From assembly GCA_023091665.1 (NCBI GenBank), contig JALJCQ010000012.1:3286001-3350000 (forward strand): a stretch of DNA of 64,000 nucleotides. Reading direction: 5' to 3'. A program made the translations under genes and the position numbers. Source of the stretch: Pythium myriotylum (taxonomy: Eukaryota; Oomycota; Peronosporomycetes; Pythiales; Pythiaceae). Shown here piece after piece: positions 31,872 to 42,551 of the stretch; the first letter of the stretch is position 1, and every line of letters begins with the position of its first letter. The notes under the pieces are model-generated. The model was not told the DNA's origin and made no database searches. It saw only the letters and a list, made by a program, of their open reading frames with translations.

Positions 31872-32841
31872 TCAAAAGCCTTGGGTAGTTCTTGACCGAG
31901 GCAAGTGGCGACGGCGGTAGGCATGTCAATCGTGAAGAGGTCACTCTGTTGAACTACAGTGTTAGCCTTCTCGGCAGTCGTTGCTTGACCTAGTGCCTGG
32001 GCCTCGTCGATAAAATCGTAAATGCGCGTGGTGACGTCGTATACCTGCTGGGCACAACCCACAGCACGCGTCAAGCCCTTCGCAGCCTTGATGAGCTCTC
32101 CGAAAAAGCCGCCAGTCGCAGCCGTGACAGCAGCACTCGCGACCGCGCTCACTTTGCCCAACACATTCAACGTGCAGTCCTTGTTCTGTGGGAGACACTC
32201 CATGCCGCATTGCACCGGGTACTCGATAGGACACTGCGCCCAGCACACAAGCGCGTCGTCGAAGTTGTAACCAACAGGGCACTCCTTGGTCTTGCTAGCG
32301 AACGCTGTACGGCGGTAGCAGGCCTTGTCGTTGGGCTTGGCTTTGAAGTTTTGCACCCACGTCTTATCGGCCGCGAGGGTCGCACCTGGCTTGGGGGTCG
32401 TGGGAGGCGCTGATGTAGGTCTGGTGGGTCTGCAGCTGGGGGCTTCGACGTTGGTCCGGCCGGCGTCGTGGCGCCGGTCGCAGGTTTTGCTGGTGTCGTC
32501 GCTGCTGCTCCGGGGGACGTCGGTGTTGCCGCAGTCGGCTTGGTTCCACCCGCAGTAGCGGGAGGTTTTGCGCTGGATCCTGCTGCTGGTGTCGCAGCTC
32601 CAGTAGTCGGCTTGGCTGGGGTAGCAGCACCAGTGGCTGGCTTAGTTGGAGCTGCTCCACCGGTTGGCTGGGCTGGGGTCTTCGCTCCAGCGGCAGGCTT
32701 GGTCGCTGGTGCTGGAGTTGCAGCTCTTGATTCGCCGAAGTTCGCGGCGTGGACTGCCGCATTTTGCGCCTCCACAGGGCTCGTCGTCACGATGAGACAG
32801 GTGGCAGCGGCAACAAACGCAACCGACAAGAGCTTCACCAT
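31746..32841 (-). pseudogene. Secreted family copy D, truncated and frameshifted
   Basis: The ATG at 32841 starts a normal signal peptide and linker (MVKLLSVAFVAAATCLIV..). The linker frame is lost near 32425; the cysteine module is intact but in a second frame, and the gene ends after LKFLEWFKKVNTT where it runs into the 3' end of gene C. The whole C-terminal half is missing. From about 31938 to 32427 the DNA is an inverted, almost identical copy of gene C 30158-30648 (one substitution seen), and the frameshift sits exactly at the upstream edge of that tract. It is a dead chimera produced by recombination between family members. Confidence 0.85.
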
Positions 32842-32870
32842 GTCGCTTCAGGAGTTCTTCACTTGGGCTG

Positions 32871-32886
32871 GCAAATTGGAGAATGA
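32871..32886 (-). promoter_or_regulatory. Core promoter (Inr/FPR) of copy D
   Basis: On the minus strand TCATTCTCCAATTTGC is a full match to the remembered oomycete consensus TCATTYYNCAWTTTNC, 30-45 bp before the ATG. The best example in the window. Confidence 0.75.
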
Positions 32887-33899
32887 TTCTGTTGGATTGA
32901 GGATGCCGGAAGCTCTCCAACTACGCGGTGCTCCTGCTGGGCTGAGGCTCACAGTCGGGAAACGCCTCCTTTCCATGCATTTCTACCATTCGGAGTACAG
33001 TAACCCCTAGTTACCAGACTCATCCGTTGTTGTCTCGGTTCGCCTTCGTCTGTCCAATGTGGATGACACTGCAGTCTTCATTTGGATCAGAAAGATGTAA
33101 GAGCACCGGCTGTTCGAGTTCCCCATCGAACCCACGAAACTCATCGAAACTGGACTCTGTTCGGTTGGGTGAGACATTATCCAGTGCGGATTAAAACTTC
33201 AAGCCCAATGGATGGACTTCCTGAACACCACATAGATGCGATGCTGCTCGTGCACGTATCACACAGTTTTGGTGTTTTTCAGTGTCGTGGAACTGGCTGA
33301 TACATTTTCGGTCCGAGCGTTAAGCAATGTTCGCCCACGAAGACTTTGAAGTCCCCGCGATCGGTCACTTGACAAGAGTCAGTGGCGGCAAGTTGATGGC
33401 TTGGTCCCAGAGACGGTCTGTTTTTCCACTGTACCAGATGCTTCAGTCCCTGCCACAAGAGAACTCAAACTGACGATACTTTCTTGAAGTGCTTGATAGT
33501 GGCTGATTCTACTGATGTGGATCCAACACAAGACTAATAGATTCGTCTAGAACCGAAATTTCACATCCACATGGGTAAATCGCCTCCGGATTGCTGTTTT
33601 CGTTTGCATTCAAGGGCTCGTTATTTCTCGTTTCGAGCTTCTGGAATACAAATGCTATTGAATTCGACTGAAACGGTGGAATACGCACGGCCCAGTCGAG
33701 TTGAGACTTCGTATACTCACACTTCGGTGAGAGCGTCGTGAGTGCTATGATGGTAAGAGGTCATGATGCCTTCGAGAGGATCCTGCGCTGTCCGAAGGGT
33801 GCCATACGGATTGACATTAAATGCCAATCCATTTATTTATCATGGTGCCTATTATAAATGCCACCCGCCTACTGGTATTATGATAGGCGGGTGGTAACC
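32887..33899. other. Intergenic: conserved upstream flank of D, then nothing recognised
   Basis: About 32887-33260 is clearly similar, with small indels, to 46349-46720 upstream of gene E (shared CGCCTCCTTTCCATGC, ACTCATCCGTTGTTGTCTC, GCACCGGCTGTTC words), so the promoter region was duplicated with the gene. The rest is unassigned. A short inverted repeat (CCACCCGCCTA) lies at 33861-33894. Confidence 0.6.
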
Positions 33900-33981
33900 C
33901 TAAGCATGTTGCATGTCTGGGAACAATTCTTGTGGATCCACATTTTGGGGACAAGTGTCCGACAGATGGAGCTGAAAAACA

Positions 33982-33991
33982 TCTACTGTTG
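33982..33991. repeat. 10-bp target site duplication (left)
   Basis: TCTACTGTTG, identical to 34963-34972. Confidence 0.93.
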
Positions 33992-34962
33992 GAGAATTCG
34001 CCAAGATGTGAGTAAATCCAGAAAGGTTCGCCGAGATGTGAAACCCTCGCCAACATGTGAGTGATGAACTTAAGAAAAAAACAGATGACGAACTTACCAT
34101 GAGACAATGGACCAGGGGGTACAAATAAACAGAGTGTAAATATAGTACGCAATGTGTAAATATAGTATGCGCTGCCAGGTGCGAAAACAATCAGGCAACG
34201 TTGAAAGCAGCCATCAGTTCGCTCGCATTTGACAGCACTTCCTTCGTTTAGCTCGGCAAATTTCTTCAAAAAACCGGGTAACCACTTGTAGCTGTTCTCG
34301 GCGTCAGCATCTAAAGTGTTTCGGACCATTTGCATCGCACGATACACAGTTCGCTCCCTCCCATCCAGGTTCACCTCGTGTAAGCTTTGCACTTGCTCTC
34401 GCACGAATCCGGCCCCCACGCGTCTGTCTGCAGTCACTGCACTCACGAGGCTTGACAGCTCTGCAATTTCTTTCGTCGAGAGACGCAACGTAGACGAGCA
34501 GTCTCTGTGCTCAGAAACCACAGCGGATATGTACCACACACCAGTAGGCCTCCTGTCTTTCGTCCGCTGGTATGCGGTGACTTTGAAAGGGCACTGCTCC
34601 CCCGTGCACTCCAACGTTCTGTTGTTCCCACCTCGCTGCGACACCTTCACACTCTTCTTTGCACTGACGGCATGACTGCGGACATACGCCACAAAGGCTT
34701 TCGCAGACGGGAACTCTTGTCCAACGTGAAGCTCCTTACTCATGTCTTCGGCTCCTGTCAGTTTTGCAATTGGCATGGCCAGGTGGGTGCTCATGACTGG
34801 CAGTGTACTATATTTACACTCTGTGTATTTGTACCCCCGGTTGCGTCGCTACATGGTAAGTTCGTCATCTGTTTTTTTTCTTAAGTTCATCACTCACATG
34901 TTGGCGAGGGTTTCACATCTCGGCGAACCTTTCTGGATTTACTCACATCTTGGCGAATTCTC
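33992..34962 (-). mobile_element. MULE deletion derivative with 157-bp TIRs
   Basis: TIRs 33992-34148 and 34805-34962 begin GAGAATTCGCCAAGATG and are near-perfect reverse complements. A perfect 10-bp target duplication flanks the element. Long TIRs and 9-11-bp duplications are Mutator-like traits, and the interior holds the start of a MULE transposase. A second, shorter member of the same family is at 48885-49237. Confidence 0.92.
34149..34794 (-). pseudogene. N-terminal part of a MULE transposase
   Basis: ATG at 34794, just inside the right TIR. The product has an early region FPSAKAFVAYVRSHAVSAKKSVKV, a zinc-ribbon/FLYWCH-like DNA-binding part (RTLECTGEQCPFKVTAYQRTK..GVWYISAVVSEHRDC) and a helical part with VTADRRVGAGFVREQVQSLH and NSYKWLPGFLKKFAELN. 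It then runs into the left TIR after FAPGSAYYIY, before any DDE catalytic core. Only about 210 of the expected 600 or more residues are present, so the element cannot transpose by itself. Confidence 0.78.
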
Positions 34963-34972
34963 TCTACTGTTG
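34963..34972. repeat. 10-bp target site duplication (right)
   Basis: TCTACTGTTG, matching 33982-33991. Confidence 0.93.
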
Positions 34973-35238
34973 GGGCCATGCGTTGAGGATACAAAGAAAC
35001 TCCAAAGTCGGTCTCCGCTCTCTCAGGTTCCATGTTCGTTGTCCTGCTCAACAATGCAGAGGCTACTGGAGGCTCTATCTCAGAGGCACCATTCGAAGAT
35101 GCCACTGGGTCTAGTCGAGGTCAAATAACACCGTGTTCTTCGGTACTTTGTGAATCTGACTTTCATACCACAGCTGAAGTCTTTTGCCTGATTAGTCTGC
35201 AACGTGCGAGCCAACAAGTAACTGGCATCTGATCAAAA

Positions 35239-37542
35239 TCACTTCTGCGCCGTACATTGGGCGGAACGTCGTCTCAATCGCAACAACTCGTTCACGTTGA
35301 CCACTGAATGACCAGGTGTCCTGTCATATGTGTCGAGCCAGCATCCATCAATCTCACTAGGGGGGCTTCTCATCTTGATGGAGGTGGTCGGTCCCACCAA
35401 CTGGAACCATCCAGGATGATCATGTTCGCATGCGCGAACAAGATCAGAGCAATCTTGCCTGAGAATATTCTCATCAACCCAGGAGCTCTGGTTGCTTGGA
35501 TATCCAAGCCACTTAACCAAGAGTTGGCGGACGCCATTGTGCACACGCACACTGTCGAGAGACTCGACGTGATAATGGCGTTCGCCATTCCTGTCGATCA
35601 CAGGCAAAGGAGCGCGCACCGGTCGCAGCGCTTTCCTTCTGGTCTTGACACCAGTGTCGGGGACCCGACGTGCTCCTTCGGGTTCAGCAAACGTAACCCG
35701 ACGTCGTGTTGACGACGCTGCGGTCGCATTTGACGACCATGTCGAACTTCGACGGGCTTGAGCAAGCCGTGCAGAGCGTCTTGGCGCTTCGCTGTGTGGG
35801 TGAACCACGCCACTTGCAGAATTCTGCACTGCGAGAGAGTCGCTGGAGGAACCATCCGTGACTGGCACGTTCTCGTGCGCGACTGTGGGTGGTTGCATAT
35901 CGGCGGCAACTCCGCTTGGAATTGTTTCCGACGACTCTTCGTCTGATGCATCTCCATCGGGGCGGAGATATGGCTTGAGCAAGCCGACGTAGAACGTCGG
36001 GTGCGTCTGCAACCATGTTGGCAGGTCGACCCTGTAGGAGTTTCCACTCCGCTTCAACACCTTGAACGGGCCGATATATCTCGGCAGCAGCTTTGAGCTG
36101 CCCAAGCTGGACACAGCATTCTGAGACAGGTTCTTCGTGCTGACAAGCACATAGTCGCCTGGCTTGAACACGTGCGTGTTCTTCCGACCGTGTTTGTCGG
36201 CTTGTTCCTTCTGAACATCTTGGGCAGCTGCCATCGCGTCACGCACGCGGGTGATGACGTTCACACGTGTCGACAAGAACTCGTCGATCTTGCGGCGCTC
36301 CGCCGACTTGGAAACACTTTCCAACTGGGAGGCAAGTAATTGCCGAGCCCCTCCCTCACCAGACTGGGCACTGCCCATGAGACAGAGCGGCAGCGCTGGG
36401 TGTCTCAACCCGTTCACGTAGAACGGCGACAGACCTGTCGAGGCATGAACAAAGTTGTTCATGGCGAACTCCACCATGGGGAGGTGATCGCACCACGAGA
36501 GTGGGTCACTCGCACAATACGAGCGGAGGATATCCTCGACGACGCGGTTGGCCCGCTCGGTCTGACCATCGGTCTCCGGATGGTCCGTCGTCGACATGTC
36601 GAGCCTGGAGCCCAGGATTTGGAAGAGACCTTCCCAGAAATCACCAGTGAACCTGGGATCCCGATCCGATACGATTGAGTCGGGGAGACCGTGTAGCCGA
36701 AACACGGTATCGACGAAAAGTCGAGCACAGTCAAGACCTGTGCACGTATCCGAAACCGGAGCAAGATGCACCATCTTGGACAAACGGTCAACAAAGACCA
36801 GCACACCATTGTGCCCAGCGGACGTCTTTGGCATTCCAAAGAAGAAGTCCATGCTCACTGAGCGCCAGCAGTCGCTGGGGACAGGCAAGCTCTGAAGCGG
36901 AGCCTGAGAGTGTGCACTTGGCTTCACTCGTTGACAGACGTCACACGTGCGGACATACCGCGACACCCACTTGTACATCTTGGGCCACCAAAACCTTGGG
37001 CTGAGAAGCGCGTACGTCTTCTCACGGCCAAGATGGCCAGCACCAGGTGCGTCGTGGGCACCATGCGCGATCACATATCGCAGGTCGTCGTCTGCAGGAA
37101 CGACAACGCGAGCTTCTTCGCTGTTCGAGACCTGATATTTCAGGAGGTCGTCTTCGAACGTGTACCGATGGAGTCGGGCTCGAACACGAGGCGAGAGAGA
37201 CTTCTCCGAGTCGGATGACTTGAGAGCACGAATGATCTCCGCACATTGTGCGTCGCCTGCGTAGGCGTCACGAATCAAGTCGTAGACATCAGAAGCAACT
37301 GATGTGAGATGGTTCATCTCGTAGTCGGGATGCCGAGAGAGTGCGTCCGCCAGCACGTTGAGCCGACCCGGCTTGTACTCAACAGTAAAGTTGTATTCTG
37401 AAAAGAATGACAACCAGCGAGCCATTCGCGGCGACAAGTGCGGAGACTGTGTCGCCGTGCGTAGAGACGCATGGTCTGTGTAGACCGCGAACGGCAACGC
37501 GCCGAGAAGGTGAACGCGGAATTTCACCAGGGCGTACTTCAT
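35239..37542 (-). pseudogene. pol: Gypsy A pol, RNase H-integrase-chromodomain part
   Basis: This is in frame with the RT segment and separated only by TAG at 37546-37548, within HDKEL-stop-AMKYALVKFRVHLLG where Leu is usual. It contains the RNase H end (YTDHASLR, EYKPGRLNVLADALSRHPDY), an integrase HHCC finger (HDAPGAGHLGREKT..CDVCQRVK), the DDE core (SMDFFFGMPKT, VSDRDPRFTGDFWEG, DGQTERANRVVED) and a C-terminal chromodomain-like block (VESLDSVRVHNGVRQLLVKWLGYP..SSWVDE). The chromodomain is the mark of chromoviruses and directs integration to particular chromatin. It ends at TGA 35239. Confidence 0.9.
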
Positions 37543-37545
37543 CGC

Positions 37546-39270
37546 CTACAACTCCTTGTCGTGGACTGGATAGTTCTTCTCGGCCGCTTGGAGCTGGCGA
37601 GACTGATACGAGATGACTCTCTCGTGACCATCGTGGTCCTTCTGCAGAAGTGCACAGCCGATTGCATTATCGGAGGCATCGCAGACGACGCTATACGGAG
37701 CGGAGTCATCCGGCAACGCCAGGATCGGCGCTTGGAGGAGACTCTCCTTGATCCTTTGGAAGGCAGCTTCCGTGTCGTGAGACCACGACCACTCAACGTC
37801 ATTCTTGAGCAGCTGAGTCAGCGGCCGAGCCATCTCGGCGTAGTTCTTCGTGAACCGGTGCAAGTAGTTGGCGAGACCCAACCACTTGCGTAGGTCCTTC
37901 ACGGACCGTGGTGATGGCCACTCGGCAATTGCCTTCACCTTCTCGGGATCCGCCCGAACACCGTCGACTCCGACGAAACACCCAAGCACTGGGATCTCTT
38001 CGGCACCGAAGATACACTTATCCAAGTTGGCATAAAGCTTATGCTCCTCGAGGCATTCGAGAACTTGGCGGAGGTGATCCTCATGGAGCGTATCCAAATC
38101 ACGACTGGGCTCCGGCTTCGTGTGGACGTAGATGTCGTCGAAGTACGTCTGTGCGAACGCTCGCAGGGGACGGAACAAATGGGTCACCAAGCGATTGAAC
38201 GTCGCTGGAGCGTTCGACAGCCCCTGTGGCATCACGAGCCATTCCCAGAGCATACCGCTCGGCGTACTGACGGCTGTCTTGGGGATATCCCCACGCTCCA
38301 TGAGCACTTGGTAATAACCGTCGACCAAGTCGAGAGAACTGAATTTCTTCGCGCCGGACATCCGGTGGATGATCACATCCTTCCGAGGGATCGGAGTGGA
38401 CGCAGGAATCGTCTGTGCGTTCAACTTGTTGTACGCGTGGACGATCCTCCACTTGCCATTTGGCTTGCGCACACAGAACGTTGGAGCGCTGTGCGGCGAG
38501 ACGCTCTCGCGCACTAGGCCAGCCTTGGCTTTCTTGGCAAAGAATTCATCAATGAAGTCCGATTGTTCGGCTGGCAGAGCCCACTGGCGAACCGTCGCAT
38601 AGCTCGAGCCAGGCTTGAGCTTGATCTCGTGGCGAACGCCACGATCAGGGGGAAGCATCTCGTGGCGGACACCACGATCAGGGGGCAGCCCCGCCGGCGG
38701 GTTCTTGCTGAGGCAAGTCTCCGCAAACCGCTTGACTAGCGGGTAGAACCGATCCTTCGGATTCTTAAGGATGGCCGAACCACGGCGCGCGTCAAACTTC
38801 TGACGAAACTCAACGAGGACATCCTCGTCAATCACCGTCGAGGTGTTGAGTTCAGCGAGGTCTCGCTCAGATCGGAGGATCACGACCTCAGCGATCTCAC
38901 CAGCCTTGAGCTCGCGGACGAAATCGTCCGTAGGGAGTTTCTCCAAGCTAGTCAGCTTGGAGAACTCGGGCAACGGTGCCATATCGACCGTGGACGGATC
39001 GATCGACGATCCCGTCATCACCTCAACGATGTGCACGTCATACGACGCGTCCGAGAGCGGGAGTGGCTCAGGCCTGGGCTCGGTCATATCCGACGACCCT
39101 GAAAGCGGCTCGACCGCACGCGGACACGCGACAAGGGGACACATCCCAGAAGCATCTTCCATGGTGGTACTCGGAGGGGGCGGAGACAACTCGACGCCCT
39201 CTTCTACGCCGTACACCACGGCAGACGGCACGACCGTCTCCGGAACACCCGAGGTGTCCATGGCGTTCAC
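37546..39270 (-). pseudogene. pol: Gypsy A pol, reverse transcriptase part
   Basis: Reverse transcriptase with KLKPGSSYATVRQWALP, FCVRKPNGKWRIVHAYNKLN, SLDLVDGYYQVLM, MPQGLSNAPATFNRLV and the catalytic YFDDIYVH at about 38115-38140, then the connection and the start of RNase H (VVCDASDNAIGCALLQ). An in-frame duplication of a 10-residue block (LPPDRGVRHE twice, about 38630-38690) is present just before KLKPGSS. The protease is in another frame upstream, so at least one frameshift separates them. It ends at the TAG described for the next segment. Confidence 0.88.
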
Positions 39271-39291
39271 TACGCCAATGAAGTAGGCTCA

Positions 39292-39979
39292 TCAGCCGGC
39301 GGACGAAGGAGGGTTCATGACGCTCCTGAGCTCCGTTCCTGCCGGGAGACGTGCTCCCAATCGACTTGGTCCTCCAGTCGATCCATGGCTCGTGGTGCTC
39401 GAGCCACGGCATGCCGAGGATGAGGTCAAACCTCTCATCCATGTCGAGCACTGTAAAGCGCTCGACTGAGTCGAAATCGACAAACGCAATGCGTAGATCG
39501 ACCTCGATCTTCTTCGTCTCTGCGACGATGCCCGTCGCAAGACGCACCGAGACTCTTCCGAGATCCCGCTCACAAGCTTGAGCAAACAGAGAAGCATTCT
39601 CAGCAATACTTTGCTTGCGACCGTAATTGCGCGTCGCACCAGAGTCGATTAGGACTCTGAAGGGACGTGCAAATCCCTTCACTTGAGCAGTGACGACGAT
39701 GAGCTCGCCACTGATGCGCAGCTCATCAACTGCTGAGAAGAGATCTTCTTCCGGGGCCATCCCGCCTTGCGATACTGCCGAACTCGGCGTCGCGAAGCGA
39801 GGAGTGATCGCCCCAGTAGACTGCCCCGCGTCTACTGGGGACTGTCGTTTCCCTGCGACGTGGAAGCAGATCCACCTCGGTTTCCCGAGCGCCGCGGCCG
39901 ACCACGGCGAGCACGACCACCGCCCCTCTTGCGCGGACAATTCCGCTGGAAGTGACCGAACTTCCCACAAGTAGAACAC
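39292..39979 (-). pseudogene. Gypsy A aspartic protease region
   Basis: The protease frame overlaps the end of gag. It shows FRVLIDSGATRNY (active-site DSGA), then LRIAFVDFDSVERFTVLDMDERFDLILGMPWLEHHEPWIDW, the usual gypsy protease with the ILG(M)PWL flap end. It then passes out of frame with RT near 39300. The gag-protease overlap (39832-39979) might be a programmed frameshift; the protease-RT break is more likely damage. Confidence 0.8.
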
Positions 39980-40968
39980 TTGATGTGAAGAGCCTTCACG
40001 TCGATCGCACGCAAGTCGACCGTGCTGAGATCGACTCCACTGAGGTCGATGACACTCAGGTCCATCGGTTCGACGACCGGTGGTGGAACCGGCGTGACGG
40101 GAGGCGGCGCTGCCGGACTCGCGGATAAACCGCGCGAGAGACGCTGAACGTAGTCCTCTCGCAGCGCGACGACGAACGCGTCTTCTAGGAGCGTGGGCTC
40201 CTCGCGGAAAACCGCAGCCTTCTCAGGACCGGAATCCATCCCTTCCATGAACGTCGTCAGCATGACGTCTTCTGCGAGCGCATTCGCAGCCAAGTTGGCA
40301 CGGAGTTGACGTAACTCCTGCACATACGTGCGCAGCTCGCGGCCGCCTTGCCGACAAGCGAGAAACGCAGCTCGCTGGCGATGCGCCACATTTGGCGGTT
40401 GAAACATCGACTTCATCGCCTTGGCAAGCGCTGCCCAGTCGGAAAAACATCCGGGATGCGACGTCTCGCACGTGAGGGCCCAGATCTTCGCCCGACCCGT
40501 CATGTACGAGATCGCAAAGGCGACCTTCTGCCGTTCGTCACGGATGCAGCCGGCTGCTGTTGCGAGCTCGATCTCGCGTTGCCAGAAGACAAGATTGTCG
40601 CTTTCTTCACCCGAATACGGGGACACCGTAACCTTCACGGCCTTCGGACGTTCCGGAGGTGCCGGCGGCGGCACAAACGTAACCGTCGGCGGCACCTGAG
40701 CTGGCTGAGTAGCCTGAGTCGCGGATACGCGGGACGTCACGACGTCGAGGAGATACTTCTCGAGGGCTGCCTCGTAGTCGCGAAAACGCGCGACATGTGC
40801 GAGGACTTCGCCAGAGCCGCGTCGAAGCAGCTCGATGATGCTTGTTCGGCCATTGATGGCCTCCATCTTCTGGAGATAGCCGCACTGGGTCTCATCCAGG
40901 TACGGATGGTCTTGACGCGACAGCGTCGGATGGCTTGACGCCATCACGAAGTCGGAAGCTTCGGACAT
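39832..40968 (-). CDS. gag: Gypsy A gag with CCHC zinc knuckle
   Basis: 378 residues from ATG 40968. The gag core includes SPYSGEESDNLVFWQREIELA, SYMTGRAKIWAL and QGGRELRTYVQELRQLRANL. A Pro-rich spacer and a run of short DLS.VDL units (residues 300-325) follow. One zinc knuckle CSTCGKFGHFQRNC is near residue 335, then an Arg/Gly-rich tail. The stop is at 39832. This frame is intact. Confidence 0.88.
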   Translation of the reverse strand: MSEASDFVMASSHPTLSRQDHPYLDETQCGYLQKMEAINGRTSIIELLRRGSGEVLAHVARFRDYEAALEKYLLDVVTSRVSATQATQPAQVPPTVTFVPPPAPPERPKAVKVTVSPYSGEESDNLVFWQREIELATAAGCIRDERQKVAFAISYMTGRAKIWALTCETSHPGCFSDWAALAKAMKSMFQPPNVAHRQRAAFLACRQGGRELRTYVQELRQLRANLAANALAEDVMLTTFMEGMDSGPEKAAVFREEPTLLEDAFVVALREDYVQRLSRGLSASPAAPPPVTPVPPPVVEPMDLSVIDLSGVDLSTVDLRAIDVKALHIKCSTCGKFGHFQRNCPRKRGGGRARRGRPRRSGNRGGSASTSQGNDSPQ

Positions 40969-41007
40969 CACGATGTCGGCGTCGGATTGACGACGAGTGC
41001 TACCAAG

Positions 41008-41310
41008 TGTAACGGTCCACGACCGTACACAGCACCTGCGCTTGAGGAAGCGTGAGCAGCCGCTCCGAGTCGACCCCTGTCGACGAGCGCCAAAGACTTG
41101 GCAAAAGGCGAACTGATTGTATTCAGATTATTCCCCTGGGGAATAACCCCCCCTATACCTGATATCCCTGGTATCTAATACCCAGGGATATCACCTGCTG
41201 AATCTAATAAAAGAGAGTCACTACTTAGGGTAACTTCTACCCTAAGTGGACCACACACATTATGTACCTACACAACCTAACCTACTTGTGTAACCTTGTA
41301 CCCCGTTACA
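41008..41310 (-). repeat. Gypsy A 5' LTR (303 bp)
   Basis: Bounded by 8-bp inverted termini TGTAACGG..CCGTTACA. On the inner side (minus strand) follows CTTGGTAGCACTCGTCG, the candidate primer binding site. Inside are two short palindromes (near 41110 and 41160-41190). There is no second copy in the window to compare. Confidence 0.75.
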
Positions 41311-42324
41311 AGCGCTCATGTCTTTTGGGCGTGTCCACGCGCCCAGCAACTCTGGACGCAGATGCTGCACCACTGGAGTCCTTTGTGGTCACCGGAGCAC
41401 GCACCCGACCTCCCAGAGGCCAAGGCCGCGTTCTTCTCCCTGCACCTACCTGCCGCGCCGGACTTGCTATGGTCCAACCCGAGCATGGCGCGTCTCCCGC
41501 CTCCCACGGTTGACGCCACGATTGCCACCCACGCTGTTGTCAACGCCGCGTGGAGGCAACATGCCCTCGTCGTGCTGTACACGATCTGGAGATGGCGCAC
41601 AACCCCAGAGACCGCGGAAGACCTCTGGCCCCCTGATCATGCAGCGGCGGTCTTACAAATCGCCCTGGTGTCGTCGCTACGGGACCTCCGGTGGGCGCGA
41701 ATGGATGCGAGCGCGGCCACCCCTCACACGGCTATCGCCCTGCGATTGCTACGTGAACCTCGCTCACCTAGCCCTCGGCCGACGAGGCTCAGCCCCGGCC
41801 ACGATCGCCATTACCTCCTTTTCTTCGACGGGGGTTCTCGAGGGAACCCCGGGCCGGGAGGCGCCGGGGCCGTCGTAGTTCGGCTAACTCCCGACAACAT
41901 CCACGCCGAAGTCATCTTCTCCGCAGCCATTGCCTTCGCAGATCCCACCACCACGAACAACCAAGCCGAATATGAAGGCCTCATCGCCGGTCTCACCGCA
42001 GCAGCAGAACGCCACTGGACGCCTTTATCGGTCATAGGCGACAGCATGCTCATAATCCGCCAAATGAAGACGTACAAGCCCCCGCTCAACGTCGCGCTCC
42101 AACGCAAATACGCGCAGGCGCGCAGACTAGCAGACTCCCTCGGAGTACGCGGTTGGGGCCACCATCCTCGCGCGGCCAACAAAATGGCCGACGCCGCAGC
42201 CAACCTCGCAATGGACGACAACGTCAGCAGCCTGGCGCACCACCCCACTGATCAGGAACGGCACCAGCACGTCGCAGAGCTCCTTCCCGGAGATCTCGAG
42301 CACTGGAGAGAAGGTAATACCTAA
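41311..42324 (+). pseudogene. 3' end of a LINE-like element: zinc finger and RNase H
   Basis: The frame enters directly from the LTR edge with SAHVFWACPRAQQLWTQMLHHW, the end of the reverse transcriptase C-terminal zinc region of LINEs. A linker follows, then a type I RNase H: LFFDGGSRGNPGPGGAGAVVV, NNQAEYEGLIAGLTAA, VIGDSMLIIRQM and a final HHPRAANKMADAAANLAMDD, with the D-E-D-D residues present. TAA at 42322. The reverse transcriptase and endonuclease are missing because of the gypsy insertion and loss of the sequence left of it. Confidence 0.75.
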
Positions 42325-42503
42325 AACTTGGCGTCACGCCGGCTATAGGTTTCTATATAAGCAAACCAATAGACCTCAATTGAATTGGCTCCCTGTGGCT
42401 CCTAAGGTAACCTGGTTTGACAAACGTCTTCGATTTTGACGAACAATGCACTTAAGTGTGCAACAGATCACATGTGACCTTTCTGTTATCCGCCTTTTTT
42501 TCG
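42325..42503. other. Spacer between the LINE end and the pogo element
   Basis: 179 bp without coding similarity, probably LINE 3' UTR. Confidence 0.3.
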
Positions 42504-42551
42504 CTCATGTTGTTCTGCCTCAGCTTTTAAACTGAGACAGAACAACATGAG
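42504..42551. repeat. Hairpin, 20-bp arms, abutting the pogo TIR
   Basis: Arms 42504-42523 and 42532-42551 (CTCATGTTGTTCTGCC..) have one mismatch and an 8-nt loop. Confidence 0.9.

Larger units (their letters stand above)
33900..35105 (-). pseudogene. Unknown frame split by a TIR element
   Basis: Minus-strand frame from about 35105 (..NGASEIEPPVASALLSRTTN..SLYPQRMAPTV) continues after removal of the 33992-34962 element and one target duplication copy into DVFQLHLSDTCPQNVDPQELF and a TAG at 33900-33902. I do not recognise the protein. The uninterrupted join suggests a once-real coding segment of about 70 residues, possibly the last exon of another repeat gene. It has no ATG of its own. Confidence 0.35.
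35239..41310 (-). mobile_element. Ty3/gypsy retrotransposon (chromovirus type), 3' LTR missing
   Basis: Minus-strand element in the order LTR, gag, protease, RT-RNase H, integrase with chromodomain. The 5' LTR is 41008-41310. No partner LTR is found left of the pol stop at 35239, so the 3' end was lost by truncation. The right flank is a LINE-like gene, and the LTR's outer end abuts its coding sequence. The pol frame carries a premature TAG and a frameshift. Confidence 0.88.

Noticed and set aside
34975..35238. Gypsy A 3' LTR
   Set aside because: I compared the left flank with the 41008-41310 LTR (TGTAACGG, GGTATCTAATACCC and other words) and found no match.
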